From contig JAHRFE010000009.1 in assembly GCA_019084245.1 (NCBI GenBank), positions 62,001-126,000 on the forward strand: 64,000 bases of DNA, given 5' to 3'. A program made the position numbers and the translations under genes. The stretch's first letter is position 1. Every line of letters begins with the position of its first letter. Below the pieces are notes generated by a model. That model saw only the letters and a list, made by a program, of their open reading frames with translations, ran no database searches and had not been told where the DNA came from. Origin of the DNA: Hoeflea sp. GTDB lineage: Bacteria; Pseudomonadota; Alphaproteobacteria; Rhizobiales; Rhizobiaceae. Shown piece by piece: positions 34,176 through 43,792 of this stretch.

Positions 34176-35213
34176 ATGTCTGGATTGACGCTCGATGCCG
34201 TTCGCAAGGACTTTGGCAGCTTCACCGCGGTCAATGACGTGCAACTGAGCGTGCCGCACGGCACCTTCGTCTGCATGCTCGGACCGTCCGGCTGCGGCAA
34301 GACCACGCTGCTCAGGATGATCGCCGGCCTGGATCTGCCGACCAGCGGAAGGGTCCTGCTCGACGGCGAGGACATTACCGCCGTGCCGACCCACAAGCGC
34401 AATCTCGGCATGGTGTTCCAGTCGCTGGCGCTGTTTCCGCACCTGACTGTCGGCGAGAACATCGCCTATCCGTTGCGAATCCGTGGCGCGCCGCGCGAGG
34501 AACAGGTCAAACGGGTGGACGAATTGCTCTCGATGATCCATCTCACCGGCTATGCCGACCGCCCGGTGGCAAAATTGTCGGGCGGCCAGCGCCAGAGAGT
34601 GGCAATCGCCCGGGCGCTGACGCGCTCACCCAAACTGTTCCTGCTAGACGAACCCTTGTCGGCGCTCGACGCCAAATTGCGCGAGGCCATGCAGGTGGAA
34701 CTGAGACAGCTGCAGCAGCAGCTCGGCATCACCACCATCGTCGTCACCCACGATCAGCGCGAAGCCATGACCATGGCCGACACCGTGGTGGTGATGAACA
34801 AGGGCGAGATCCGGCAGGCGGCAAGCCCGATGGAAATCTATCGCCGGCCGGCTGACACCTTTGTCGCCGATTTCATCGGCTCGACCAATCTCATCGATAT
34901 GGAAACCGACAGCGCCGGCCGCGCTGTTGCGCTGGGCCAGGTCATCCCGGGCCTGTCCGCACCTGGCGGCGGCAAGGCGATCATTTCGATCCGGCCGGAG
35001 GATGTGGATCTGACTGCGCCGGGCAGCGGCGGCGCCATTTTGGGCACCGTGACCTTCGTGCGCGATCTCGGCGGCACCATCGAGACCTTCATCGATTGCG
35101 CCGGCAAGCAGATCATCGCCGTGTCGACGCCGCGGGCCCGGCCCGATGTTTCGGTCGGCCAGCCGGTCGGCGTGGTGCTTGACCCCGGCGTCTGCGTGGT
35201 GCTCTCCACATGA
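34176..35213 (+). CDS. Spermidine/putrescine-type ABC transporter ATP-binding protein
   Basis: A 345-residue PotA-type ATPase: Walker A G-P-S-G-C-G-K-T-T, signature L-S-G-G-Q-R-Q-R, Walker B L-F-L-L-D-E-P-L-S-A-L-D, switch histidine V-T-H-D-Q-R, and a C-terminal TOBE domain (about 240-345) with I-R-P-E-D. Its stop overlaps the permease start by four bases. Confidence 0.92.
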   Translation: MSGLTLDAVRKDFGSFTAVNDVQLSVPHGTFVCMLGPSGCGKTTLLRMIAGLDLPTSGRVLLDGEDITAVPTHKRNLGMVFQSLALFPHLTVGENIAYPLRIRGAPREEQVKRVDELLSMIHLTGYADRPVAKLSGGQRQRVAIARALTRSPKLFLLDEPLSALDAKLREAMQVELRQLQQQLGITTIVVTHDQREAMTMADTVVVMNKGEIRQAASPMEIYRRPADTFVADFIGSTNLIDMETDSAGRAVALGQVIPGLSAPGGGKAIISIRPEDVDLTAPGSGGAILGTVTFVRDLGGTIETFIDCAGKQIIAVSTPRARPDVSVGQPVGVVLDPGVCVVLST

Positions 35214-36067
35214 GACGCGAGGCGCCCCAGAGGCTGAGCGATTACGGGCCGCTGGCATTTCCGGCGATCATGCTCACGGTGTTTTTCGTGATCCCGTTCG
35301 GCACGATGATTGCGGTCAGCTTCTTCCAGCGCCAGCAGGGCGGCTTCTACACCCCAGCCTTCGTCTTTTCCAATTACGAGCGGTTCTTGAGTCTGTTCTT
35401 CGCTCATGTGCTGGGCTTCTCGCTGATGCTGGCGGTGCTTGTCGCCGTCTGCTGCGTCGCAATCGGGGTGCCGTTCACCTATCTCATGACCAAGATGTCG
35501 CGGCGGGCGCAGATCGTCTGGATGGTGGCGCTGCTGTCGGTGTTGTCGCTGTCCGAAGTGATCATCGGCTTTGCCTGGTCGACGCTTCTGTCGCGCACTG
35601 CCGGCATCACCAATCTCATGGTCACGCTCGGGCTGATGGACACGGCGGTGGCGCTGTCGCCCGGATTTCCGGCGGTGCTGACGGCCATGGTCTATCAGGC
35701 TCTGCCCTACACAATCCTGGTGCTCTATCCGGCGCTGGTGCGGCTCGACCCGACATTGACCGAAGCGGCGCGCACGCTTGGCGCCTCGCCGCTGAAAGCC
35801 TTCTTCACGGTCGTGGTGCCGGCGCTCCGGACCACCATCCTCGCCACGCTGATCATGGTGTTCATCTTTGCGCTCGGCTCCTACCTGCTGCCGCAGATCC
35901 TCGGTCGGCCGCAGCACTGGACGCTGTCGGTGCTGATCACCGACCAGGCGATTTACCAGTCCAACATGCCCTTTGCCGCCGCGATGGCCGTGTTCCTGGT
36001 GCTGGTCACGCTCGGCATGGTGGCGCTCACCCTGTTTGCCGGACGTAAGAGGGAAGAAACCACATGA
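35210..36067 (+). CDS. PotB-type ABC permease
   Basis: A 285-residue inner-membrane protein with six hydrophobic segments and the coupling motif E-A-A-R-T-L-G-A-S near residue 185. It overlaps both neighbours by four bases, as expected for a PotABCD-type operon. Pairs with the next gene to form the membrane channel. Confidence 0.92.
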   Translation: MRREAPQRLSDYGPLAFPAIMLTVFFVIPFGTMIAVSFFQRQQGGFYTPAFVFSNYERFLSLFFAHVLGFSLMLAVLVAVCCVAIGVPFTYLMTKMSRRAQIVWMVALLSVLSLSEVIIGFAWSTLLSRTAGITNLMVTLGLMDTAVALSPGFPAVLTAMVYQALPYTILVLYPALVRLDPTLTEAARTLGASPLKAFFTVVVPALRTTILATLIMVFIFALGSYLLPQILGRPQHWTLSVLITDQAIYQSNMPFAAAMAVFLVLVTLGMVALTLFAGRKREETT

Positions 36068-36864
36068 GCAGTCTCCTGCACCGCTTCTATTTTGCGCTGG
36101 TCGGCCTGTTTCTGGCATCGCCGCTGATTGTCGTCGCCGGGGTGTCGGTCAATGCCAAACAGACGCTGGCCTTCCCTCCGCAGGGCTTCTCGCTGTCCTG
36201 GTATGCCGACATCTTCATCGATACCGGCTGGCGCAATGCCCTTTTCGCCTCGCTGATTCTGGCGATCCTTTCTGCCGCGCTGGCTGTGGCCATCGCGCTT
36301 CCGCTAAGCTGGTTTCTGTGGCGCCGGATCGCGCCCTGGGCCAATGTGTTTCAACTCCTGGGCATCGCGCCGTTCACGCTGCCTCCTGTGATCACCGCGC
36401 TGGGACTCTTGACCTTCTGGGCCACCACCGGCTTCTACGGTCAGCCATGGACCGCAGTGATCAGCCACGCAATCTTCTTCGTCACCCTGCCGCTGGTCAC
36501 TCTGACATTGGGCTTTACCGCCATCGACCGTTCGCTGGTGGAGGCGGCGGCGACCATGGGGGCCGACGACCGCACCATCTTCCGCACCGTGGTGCTGCCG
36601 CTGATCACGCCCTATCTGGTTTCGGGCTACGCCTTTGCCTTCGTGCTGTCGCTCAACGAATACATCGTCGCCTATATGACAGTGGGCTTCACCATGGAAA
36701 CCCTGCCGATCAAGATCTTCAACGCGCTGCGCTACGGCTACACCCCGACCATGGCCTCCGTCACGGTCCTCTTCGTGGTTCTGGCAGCCGTCATCTATTC
36801 CCTGATCGCCCGCTTTGGCGATCTTCTGAAACTGCTCGGCGCCAATTCCGAGGAGCAATCATGA
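36064..36864 (+). CDS. PotC-type ABC permease
   Basis: A 266-residue inner-membrane protein with six hydrophobic segments and the coupling loop V-E-A-A-A-T-M-G-A-D near residue 160. Partner of the previous permease. Its stop overlaps the start of the amidase gene (ATGA), tying the enzyme to the importer. Confidence 0.92.
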   Translation: MSSLLHRFYFALVGLFLASPLIVVAGVSVNAKQTLAFPPQGFSLSWYADIFIDTGWRNALFASLILAILSAALAVAIALPLSWFLWRRIAPWANVFQLLGIAPFTLPPVITALGLLTFWATTGFYGQPWTAVISHAIFFVTLPLVTLTLGFTAIDRSLVEAAATMGADDRTIFRTVVLPLITPYLVSGYAFAFVLSLNEYIVAYMTVGFTMETLPIKIFNALRYGYTPTMASVTVLFVVLAAVIYSLIARFGDLLKLLGANSEEQS

Positions 36865-37637
36865 TCCGGATGTCCGCCTTGCAGATGCAGACCGCGGGTA
36901 CTGATACGGCAGCCAATCTCAAGGGCATCGAGAAGGCCGCGCACCAGGCCGCAGAAGCGGGCGCGAGTCTTCTGGTGACGCCTGAACTCGGCGTGACCAG
37001 CTATGGCGGTGGCCGGGACATTCTTAATCTGGCTGAACCCGCCAATGGGCCGATCGTCGACCGGCTAGGGGAGATCGCCCGTCAGACCGGCATCGCCATC
37101 ATCGCCGGATTTGCCGAGAAGGCAGGCATGGTGGTCTACAATTCTGCGGTCTACACGGATGGTGCGAATACACCGTCAATTTACCGCAAGTCGCATCTCT
37201 ATGGCGATTATGAGCGCGCGCTGTTTTCGCCGGAGACGCCGACGACCTGCCTGTTCAGCCATCGCGGTATGACACTCGGAATGCTGATCTGCTATGATGT
37301 CGAATTTCCGGAGAATGTGCGGCGACTGGCGCTGGCCGGGGCTGACATGATCCTGGTGCCGACGGCGACACCGAAGGGGGCATCGGGCACATTCATTGCC
37401 GAAAAAATGATCCCGGTGCGCGCCTTTGAGAACCAGATCTTCATTGCCTATGTCAACAATATCGGCCGTGACGGCGCGTTCGACTATGCCGGCCGATCAG
37501 TGATTGCAGCTCCGGACGGCTCTGCGCTGGCGTCGGCGGGACTATCTGAGGAGTTACTGACAGTGGACATTGCGCCAGCGCTTTATGCCCGTTCCCGGGG
37601 CGAAAATACTTACCTGAAGGATCTCTTCCCGGCTTGA
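36861..37637 (+). CDS. Carbon-nitrogen hydrolase, DavA/guanidinobutyramidase-like amidase
   Basis: A 258-residue nitrilase-superfamily amidase with the catalytic triad E42 (T-P-E-L-G), K110 (Y-R-K-S-H-L) and C144 (L-I-C-Y-D-V-E-F-P-E). From residue about 107 to 165 it follows 5-aminopentanamidase DavA of Pseudomonas as I recall it. Related amidases hydrolyse 4-guanidinobutyramide in the arginine-oxygenase route; the product would be the substrate of a guanidinobutyrase such as the ureohydrolase at 31700. The ATG at 36861 is used because it overlaps the permease stop; the frame is open far upstream only by chance. Confidence 0.83.
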   Translation: MIRMSALQMQTAGTDTAANLKGIEKAAHQAAEAGASLLVTPELGVTSYGGGRDILNLAEPANGPIVDRLGEIARQTGIAIIAGFAEKAGMVVYNSAVYTDGANTPSIYRKSHLYGDYERALFSPETPTTCLFSHRGMTLGMLICYDVEFPENVRRLALAGADMILVPTATPKGASGTFIAEKMIPVRAFENQIFIAYVNNIGRDGAFDYAGRSVIAAPDGSALASAGLSEELLTVDIAPALYARSRGENTYLKDLFPA

Positions 37638-37657
37638 AAGCAGGGCCGAAACACCGC

Positions 37658-38638
37658 TCAGGTATAAAGCCCCGCCAATTTCGCGCGCAGCTTGGTCAGA
37701 GCCAGCACGGTATCGATTGTGGGTGTCGGTGTGCCGGTTACACGGCCGAGTTCCTGTACAGATCCGACAAGTGCATCGATTTCCATGGGCCGCCCGGCAT
37801 CAAGATCCTGAAGCATGGACGTGCGATGCGCTCCAACCGCGGCGCCGGCGTCAATCCGGCGTTCGACACTGATTGGAAATCTTACGCCCAGTTTCTCGGC
37901 GATCTCCTGAGCTTCGACCATCATCCGACGCGCCACTTCGCGCGTGCCCGTATCTGTGCACAGCACATCAAGAGTGGCAAGTGTAAGGGCGGAAATGGGA
38001 TTGAAGGACAGGTTTCCCCACAGCTTGACCCAGATCTCGTCGCGCAACTGCGGACGAACCGGCGCCTTGAGACCAGCCGCGCCCAGGACACTTGAAAGTG
38101 CAAGCGCGCGTTCGGACTTCGAACCATCCGGCTCGCCAAGCGAAAAGCGGTTGCCTTCGACATGCTTGATGATGCCGGGTGCGCTCACCTCGGCGGCCGG
38201 GTAGACCACGCAGCCAAGTACCCGGTCGGGGCCAAAACCATCCCACTGCGCATTGCCCGGATCGACACTTTCGAGCCTGGTGCCCTCGAGAGGCCCACCG
38301 ATCTTGTGGAAATACCACCATGGAATGCCGTTTACGCCGCTGACTATGGTGGTCTGTTCACCGATCAGGGGCTGCATCCGGCTCACAACCGGCGGGACCG
38401 AGTGGGCCTTGAGCGTGACAATGACATAGTCCTGCGTTCCGAATTCCGCCGGATCATCGCTTGCGCGGACCGGCGCCGTGACCGGATCGCGATCGTGTTC
38501 GATGAGGGTCAGGCCCTTTTCCCGCATGGCCGCGAGATGTGGGCCGCGTGCCACCAGACTGACATCGGCGCCGGCCTGGGCCAGCTTGGCGGCCATGTAG
38601 CCGCCGATTGCGCCAGCGCCGAAAATGCAGATCTTCAT
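37658..38638 (-). CDS. Ketopantoate reductase-family protein
   Basis: A 326-residue protein with the N-terminal NADP motif G-A-G-A-I-G (7-12) and the ApbA/PanE two-domain architecture, including the catalytic-type lysine in E-I-W-V-K-L-W near residue 210 and a following N-x-x-S-A-L. Genuine PanE makes pantoate; several paralogues in catabolic clusters reduce other 2-oxo acids. It is the last gene of an importer-ligase operon, which favours such a paralogue. Confidence 0.8.
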   Translation of the reverse strand: MKICIFGAGAIGGYMAAKLAQAGADVSLVARGPHLAAMREKGLTLIEHDRDPVTAPVRASDDPAEFGTQDYVIVTLKAHSVPPVVSRMQPLIGEQTTIVSGVNGIPWWYFHKIGGPLEGTRLESVDPGNAQWDGFGPDRVLGCVVYPAAEVSAPGIIKHVEGNRFSLGEPDGSKSERALALSSVLGAAGLKAPVRPQLRDEIWVKLWGNLSFNPISALTLATLDVLCTDTGTREVARRMMVEAQEIAEKLGVRFPISVERRIDAGAAVGAHRTSMLQDLDAGRPMEIDALVGSVQELGRVTGTPTPTIDTVLALTKLRAKLAGLYT

Positions 38639-38681
38639 GCACGGTTCCTTTCAAACCTGCCCTACCCGGGGTCCCCGGGAG

Positions 38682-40211
38682 TCAGGCCGGATTGGTCAGC
38701 CCGAGTTTTTCGGCAAGACCGATGCGCTGCAGCTTGCCGGTCGCGCCCTTGGGGATTTCATCCAGTATGACAATTTTGCGCGGCACCTTGAAATCGGCCA
38801 GCCGGGTTGCCGCAAACTCGCGGATTTCCCTTTCCGTTGCCGACCGCCCTTCCCTGAGCACGACAGCGGCGGCGACCTCTTCACCAAGTTTGGAGTGCGG
38901 CAACGCGAATGTCACCACCTGGGCAACAGCCGGATGATCCATCAGAATGCCGTCAACTTCGAGCGGACTGATCTTTTCGCCGCCCCGGTTGATGATCTCC
39001 TTGAGCCGACCGGTCAGTTGCAGATAGCCGCCCTCATCAAGCCCCCCCTTGTCGCCGGTGCGGAACCAGCGGCTGCCCTCGGCCATGAAGAAGCTTTTCG
39101 CATTGGCTTCCGGATTGCCTTCATAGCCGGGGGTGACATTCGCACCGGAGATGACCACCTCGCCGATGCCATCGATCAGTCTGTCTTCCGTTTCATCTGC
39201 AATCCGCACGAGCGGACCGGCTGCCACGCCGACAAAGCCGGGCTTTTGTGCTCGCGGAGGCAGCGGATTGCTGGTCATCTGGTGGGCGGCCTCTGTCATT
39301 CCATAGGCTTCGATGACGGGCGCGCTGAAGGTGTCTGCAAGGGCCAGCATGACTTGTGCGGGCAGCGACGCCGACGACGAGCGCAGGAAGCGCAACCGCG
39401 TCGCCTCGATTGTGTCCCGGTTGCGCTCGGCACGGGTCAGAATGGCCTGATGCATGGTGGGAACGGCCGTATACCAGGTTGGCTCCGCTTCCCGCATCCA
39501 GCCGAAGAACTTGAGCGCGTCAAATCCCGGCGCGCAGCAAATGGAAGCTCCAGCCGCCAGCGATGCACTCACCGCTGCTATCAAGCCATGAATGTGAAAC
39601 AACGGCATCACGTTCAAGCACCGGTCTTCCGGCATAAGCGCAAGGGTTGCTTTGATGTTTTGGGCAGATGCTGCGACATTTGATTGAAGCAGCGGTACGA
39701 TTTTGGGTCGTGATGTGGTCCCGGATGTGTGCAGGATGAGCGCAATGTCATCGGGACCAGGGTCCGAGGCCGGCGCCGGCGCGCCGCTGCCACCGGCAAG
39801 GCTGAACTGCCCGGCCGGCGCATCCGACGGGCTTGAAAGCCGCATGATGGTCATGCCGAATTTTTCCGCGGCCGCGAGTGCGGGTCCGTCATAGTCCTTA
39901 GGAACAACAAGCGCCTTGGCCTTGAGGTCATCAAGATAGAATTCAAACTCTTCCTGACGATAGGCCGGATTGAGCGGCGCCGTGATGGCAGCCTGCGCGA
40001 TGGTAACGAAGGCTGTGGCCATTTCCGGTCCGTTTGGCAAAACGATGGCCACGCGGTCGCCTCTGCCGATCCCTGCTGCGCGCAGTTGCGCCGCCACCTC
40101 GATCGCAAGCGCGCGCAGCCCGCCATAGGTCAGCCAGGTCCGGCCCGGAGCGCCTATTGCGAGCGCGTTTTCATCGTGAGGCGCAAACAGCGATTTCAAT
40201 GTTGTGGTCAT
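38682..40211 (-). CDS. AMP-forming acyl-CoA synthetase, oxalate-CoA ligase-like
   Basis: A 509-residue adenylate-forming enzyme with the phosphate loop L-H-T-S-G-T-T-S-R-P-K (about 165), Y-G-M-T-E-A near 300, R-T-G-D-K near 400 and the C-terminal catalytic lysine in G-A-T-G-K-L-Q-R. Its overall pattern (F-H-I-H-G-L, S-S-S-A-S-L, G-Y-E-G-N-P-E-A-N) recalls the oxalyl-CoA synthetases AAE3 and Pcs60. It lies 44 bases upstream of the ketopantoate-reductase-like gene, in the same operon as a taurine-type importer. An organic acid imported by that system is the likely substrate. Confidence 0.8.
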   Translation of the reverse strand: MTTTLKSLFAPHDENALAIGAPGRTWLTYGGLRALAIEVAAQLRAAGIGRGDRVAIVLPNGPEMATAFVTIAQAAITAPLNPAYRQEEFEFYLDDLKAKALVVPKDYDGPALAAAEKFGMTIMRLSSPSDAPAGQFSLAGGSGAPAPASDPGPDDIALILHTSGTTSRPKIVPLLQSNVAASAQNIKATLALMPEDRCLNVMPLFHIHGLIAAVSASLAAGASICCAPGFDALKFFGWMREAEPTWYTAVPTMHQAILTRAERNRDTIEATRLRFLRSSSASLPAQVMLALADTFSAPVIEAYGMTEAAHQMTSNPLPPRAQKPGFVGVAAGPLVRIADETEDRLIDGIGEVVISGANVTPGYEGNPEANAKSFFMAEGSRWFRTGDKGGLDEGGYLQLTGRLKEIINRGGEKISPLEVDGILMDHPAVAQVVTFALPHSKLGEEVAAAVVLREGRSATEREIREFAATRLADFKVPRKIVILDEIPKGATGKLQRIGLAEKLGLTNPA

Positions 40212-40327
40212 GGCTTGCTACCCTTTGAAATACGATGGGCGATGAAACGTCACCGGAAATCAGGAATGATGTGGACGATCGCCGGACGGCGAGTACGGAG
40301 CCCGCAATCGGCTTCGGTTGGGGCTTT

Positions 40328-41080
40328 TCACCTCTTGGCTGCGTAATAGGCGACCCGGCGTTCGAGATAGGCGAGGAACTCCGATATCGAGAACGCCATG
40401 GCAAACAGGACAATCAGAACCGCCCAGAAATGCCCCATCAGGAAGTTCGATGAGTAGAGTTCGAAGAGCGCCCCGAAACCGACAATTGAAATCAGCAATT
40501 GGCCGATGATCACGCCCTTGACAGCCCGGATAACGCCGATCCTTACGCCGCCGAGGATTTCTGGAAGCGCGGCCCAGAAATAGATCCTGAAGAAGGCATC
40601 GAGCGGGGAGGCTCCGAAGCTGCGGGCCATTTCCACCAGCGATCGGTTGATTTGCATCACGCCGGCACGCGAATTCAGGATGATGATCCAGATTCCAAAC
40701 AGCGTTGTTGTGATGATGATCGAAGTCATTCCGAAGCCGAAAAGAACCATAAGCACTGGCACCAGCGCGGTCAGGGGCGCGCTGAGGAAAATATTCACCC
40801 ATGGCAGGAGCAGTTCATCAAGCAAACGGCTCTTTCCCATCATGATACCCACCGGTATGCCGATCGCGATGGCAAAGAAGACCCCGCTGCCAAAGGCGTA
40901 GGCAGTCTCCGTCATCGCCTTGACGAAGGCCGGTGTTCCGATCACCGAAAACAGTGTTGCAATCACCGTTGTCAGCGGCGGGACGAAAAACGTCAGGTTC
41001 ATCTGGCCGATGACTTCCCACAGCAATCCCCAGATCAGCAGCGAAGACATGGCGGGCAGCTTGTATCCAAATGCGGTCAT
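40328..41080 (-). CDS. Taurine/sulfonate/nitrate-type ABC permease (second)
   Basis: A 250-residue inner-membrane protein with six segments and the BPD-type loop E-M-A-R-S-F-G-A-S-P near residue 160. The ATG at 41080 is used; longer readings run into the ATPase gene. Seven bases follow the ATPase stop. It forms a permease pair with the gene at 41878, an arrangement less common than the usual single homodimeric permease of this class. Confidence 0.88.
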   Translation of the reverse strand: MTAFGYKLPAMSSLLIWGLLWEVIGQMNLTFFVPPLTTVIATLFSVIGTPAFVKAMTETAYAFGSGVFFAIAIGIPVGIMMGKSRLLDELLLPWVNIFLSAPLTALVPVLMVLFGFGMTSIIITTTLFGIWIIILNSRAGVMQINRSLVEMARSFGASPLDAFFRIYFWAALPEILGGVRIGVIRAVKGVIIGQLLISIVGFGALFELYSSNFLMGHFWAVLIVLFAMAFSISEFLAYLERRVAYYAAKR

Positions 41081-41087
41081 GACATCC

Positions 41088-41891
41088 CTATTCGGTATAG
41101 GTTCGAAGCGAAGCCCAGATCTCGTCGACAATGTCGAGATACTCGGGATCGCGGCGGATGTTCTCGACATCCTTGTTGCGGAAGCTTGTCGGACGGATGA
41201 TCTCCGATACCCGGCTCGGACGCGGCAAAAGGATCGCGATCTGGTCCGAGACATAGACGGCTTCTTCGATCGAATGGGTGACGAAGATGAATGTCTTGTT
41301 CTCGTGCCGGACCAGTTCCAGAAGATCCTCCTGGAATTTGCGGCGGTTCTGCTCGTCGACTGCGGAGAAAGGCTCGTCGAGCAGCAATACCTGGGAATCG
41401 ACAGCCAAGGCGCGGGCAAGTCCGACGCGCTGGCGCATGCCGCCGGAAAGTTCATGCGGATAGGCCTTTTCAAATCCCGAGAGCCCCACATTGCCGATAT
41501 ATTTTTCGGCGATTGCCTCGCGCTCGGATTTGGCGACACCGCGCAGTTCGAGCCCGAAGGCAACATTGCGGATCACGCTTGCCCACGGAAGCAGGGCAAA
41601 ATCCTGAAAGACGAATGCGCGGTCCGATCCCGGACCTGTGACCCTTTTGCCATTGACTTCGATGTCGCCCGCGTCGGCCGGCAGCAGCCCGGCAATGATC
41701 TTGAGCAGCGTGGTCTTTCCGCAACCCGATGGTCCGAGCAGGGATGTCAGTTCGCCGCGCGGGAACTCCAGCGAAAGGTTTTTGAGCGCTTCCACGGGAC
41801 CGTAACTCTTGGAAACATTGCGGACCGACACGGCACTCTCCGGAGAGGAAACCGGGACGGCGGCGTCATGCGGAGGCTTAATCTGAGACAT
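41088..41891 (-). CDS. Taurine/sulfonate/nitrate-type ABC ATP-binding protein
   Basis: A 267-residue SsuB/TauB-like ATPase: Walker A G-P-S-G-C-G-K-T-T, Q-loop F-V-F-Q-D-F-A-L-L-P-W typical of this class, signature L-S-G-G-M-R-Q-R, Walker B L-L-L-D-E-P-F-S-A-V-D, switch V-T-H-S-I. ATG at 41891, overlapping the permease gene by 14 bases, with aaggga before it; an upstream in-frame ATG at 41912 is less likely. Confidence 0.9.
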   Translation of the reverse strand: MSQIKPPHDAAVPVSSPESAVSVRNVSKSYGPVEALKNLSLEFPRGELTSLLGPSGCGKTTLLKIIAGLLPADAGDIEVNGKRVTGPGSDRAFVFQDFALLPWASVIRNVAFGLELRGVAKSEREAIAEKYIGNVGLSGFEKAYPHELSGGMRQRVGLARALAVDSQVLLLDEPFSAVDEQNRRKFQEDLLELVRHENKTFIFVTHSIEEAVYVSDQIAILLPRPSRVSEIIRPTSFRNKDVENIRRDPEYLDIVDEIWASLRTYTE

Positions 41892-42639
41892 AACCACGAT
41901 TGTTCCCTTCAAACAGGTAGTTTTCGAATTTCTCCAAGAGGTTCAGGAAAAGAACCGCAAGAAGGATGATCGAGAAGATGGCCGCATACATGCTTGGATA
42001 ATCGGCGATCGAGCGGCTGTAGCTGATGATGTCGCCAACACCGGTCGGGGTGATCTTCAGCTCCGCAAGGATTGCGCCGATGAACCCCGCGGAAATGCCC
42101 AGCCGCAAGCCCGAGAAGATCACCGGCGAGGCTGCCGGAATGACGATCTTGAGCAGGGTATCGCGGTCGGTGGCGAGAAATGACCGGCCCATCTCCTTGA
42201 GGGAAACTGGTGTGTTGCGCACGGCGCTGCTGGTGTTGAGCACTATCACCGGCATCGCCATGATGCAGACGACAAAGACCTTCGATGTCAGTCCGATGCC
42301 ATAGGCCATGACCAGCAGTGGAATGAGCGCAGCAAGCGGAGCCGCCTGCATGACGATGAAAATCGGCGAAAACAACCAGTCAAAGCGCGCGCTCAAGCCG
42401 ATCCAGAGACCGAGGCCGATGCCGAGCACCGCCGAGATGGCAACGCCGGTGACCAGCGGCTTGAGGGTCTCGGCATAGGCCTTGAACATGGTGCCATCGA
42501 GAGTGAGTCTGAGAAGCGCATCCATGGATTCGAAAAAGGTCGGAAACGCATAGCTCACGGGCACGCGTCCGGCGATTTCCCACGCCCCGAAAACGAGGAA
42601 TGCCGACAGCAGCTTGAGAATGAGCGGACGATGTTGCAT
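41878..42639 (-). CDS. Taurine/sulfonate/nitrate-type ABC permease (first)
   Basis: A 253-residue inner-membrane protein with six hydrophobic segments and the loop K-E-M-G-R-S-F-L-A-T near residue 150. The ATG at 42639 is chosen over a TTG at 42681 because the latter lies inside the hairpin that follows the binding-protein gene. Works with the second permease and the ATPase. Confidence 0.87.
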   Translation of the reverse strand: MQHRPLILKLLSAFLVFGAWEIAGRVPVSYAFPTFFESMDALLRLTLDGTMFKAYAETLKPLVTGVAISAVLGIGLGLWIGLSARFDWLFSPIFIVMQAAPLAALIPLLVMAYGIGLTSKVFVVCIMAMPVIVLNTSSAVRNTPVSLKEMGRSFLATDRDTLLKIVIPAASPVIFSGLRLGISAGFIGAILAELKITPTGVGDIISYSRSIADYPSMYAAIFSIILLAVLFLNLLEKFENYLFEGNNRGYVSD

Positions 42640-42670
42640 CGAAATGAGCCAGGAGTTTGGGAAAACAGAT

Positions 42671-42702
42671 GCGCCCGCCAAATCCGATGGACTGGCGGGC
42701 GC
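42671..42702 (-). other. Intercistronic hairpin after the binding-protein gene
   Basis: Perfect 9-base-pair repeat GCGCCCGCC / GGCGGGCGC around a 14-base loop, between the binding-protein stop (42713) and the permease start (42639). Confidence 0.65.
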
Positions 42703-42712
42703 TGATCCGGTC

Positions 42713-43687
42713 TTATTTCATCGCCGCGTCGAGCGGCGCGAAGTACCAGAAGTCTTCGATGTTGAGCGTTGCCGGATCACCGTCCAGCTGACCTGCCGCA
42801 GCATACCACGCCATGTCGGCCGTGGCAGCCTTGCGACCGCCGCCGTTCGGGTCATAGAGCCCGCCCTCGACTGCGTCCTTGTAGAAGCCGTCAAGCTCCG
42901 CCAGGATCTCCTTGGGCAATTGGCCGATCGGACCATCGGGATTGGTTTCGCGGCCGATGATTGTCGGATCCTTGGACATGTCCTGCCAGACGCTGACCAG
43001 CGCCTTGACCAGGATATCGACCTGTTCGGAGTTCGCCTGGATCCAGTCGAGATTGGCAAACAGCGCCTCGTCGCTGGCGTCCACATCGAACATCGGAAGC
43101 ACGTTGAAGCGATCGCCCGCTTCAGCCATGATCTTGTTCTTGTTGGACAGGTCCAGAATGGTCGCATTGGCCTGGCCCGCCATCATGGCCACAACGCGGT
43201 TGGCCGAGCCTGGAACATAAGACCGGTCGCCGAGCTTGATGCCTTCGCGCTCCTCGATGACATTGGCAATGGAATCCGTTCCACCCCCACGCGAATGCAG
43301 CATGATAGGCTTGCCGTCAAGATCCTTGAGCGTCGTGAAATCCTTGGTGGTAATCGGGAAAAATTTCAGCTTGGAGAGCTGAAAAATGATCCGGAGCGGA
43401 GCTTTTGAACGCTGCATGGCAGCATAGGGCGTACCGAAGCCAATGTTCATCTGACCGCCGAGAACCGACTGGATGGCAAGCTCTTCGTCGGCGAAAGCTG
43501 TCCACTCAAAATCGAGCCCATTTGCCTTGGCGCGATCAAGCGCCAGAAAAAACGCCGCCATTTCGTCTGACGGCGTTTCAGCAAGTGCAATCTTCAGCGT
43601 CGCGGCATGCGCAGCCGAGAATGCCAGTCCGAAAACGACCGGAATGACAGCGGCGAAACCCGCAATTTTCTTTAAAATCTGTAACAT
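42713..43687 (-). CDS. NMT1/SsuA-type ABC substrate-binding protein
   Basis: A 324-residue secreted protein with a signal peptide (residues 1-28, F-S-A-A-H-A). The mature protein has the family 9 binding fold used for sulfonates, nitrate, thiamine precursors and aromatic acids: an early I-G-F-G-T-P-Y-A-A-M block and L-H-S-R-G-G-G-T-D-S before the hinge. An excellent ribosome site (gggaggag) precedes the ATG at 43687. Ligand unknown; the acyl-CoA ligase downstream suggests a carboxylic acid. Confidence 0.87.
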   Translation of the reverse strand: MLQILKKIAGFAAVIPVVFGLAFSAAHAATLKIALAETPSDEMAAFFLALDRAKANGLDFEWTAFADEELAIQSVLGGQMNIGFGTPYAAMQRSKAPLRIIFQLSKLKFFPITTKDFTTLKDLDGKPIMLHSRGGGTDSIANVIEEREGIKLGDRSYVPGSANRVVAMMAGQANATILDLSNKNKIMAEAGDRFNVLPMFDVDASDEALFANLDWIQANSEQVDILVKALVSVWQDMSKDPTIIGRETNPDGPIGQLPKEILAELDGFYKDAVEGGLYDPNGGGRKAATADMAWYAAAGQLDGDPATLNIEDFWYFAPLDAAMK

Positions 43688-43792
43688 GGTTCTCCTCCCA
43701 GAGTGCTTGTTGTTGCGTTTCGATCCGAGGGACTTGTTGTCGCGAGGGTCCCTCAATCCTGCTCCCGGTCCTGTGTGGCTGACCGCTTCCCC

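Noticed and set aside
37634-38095. Plus-strand frame following the amidase gene
   Set aside because: Antisense to the ketopantoate-reductase-like gene with no ribosome site or domain.
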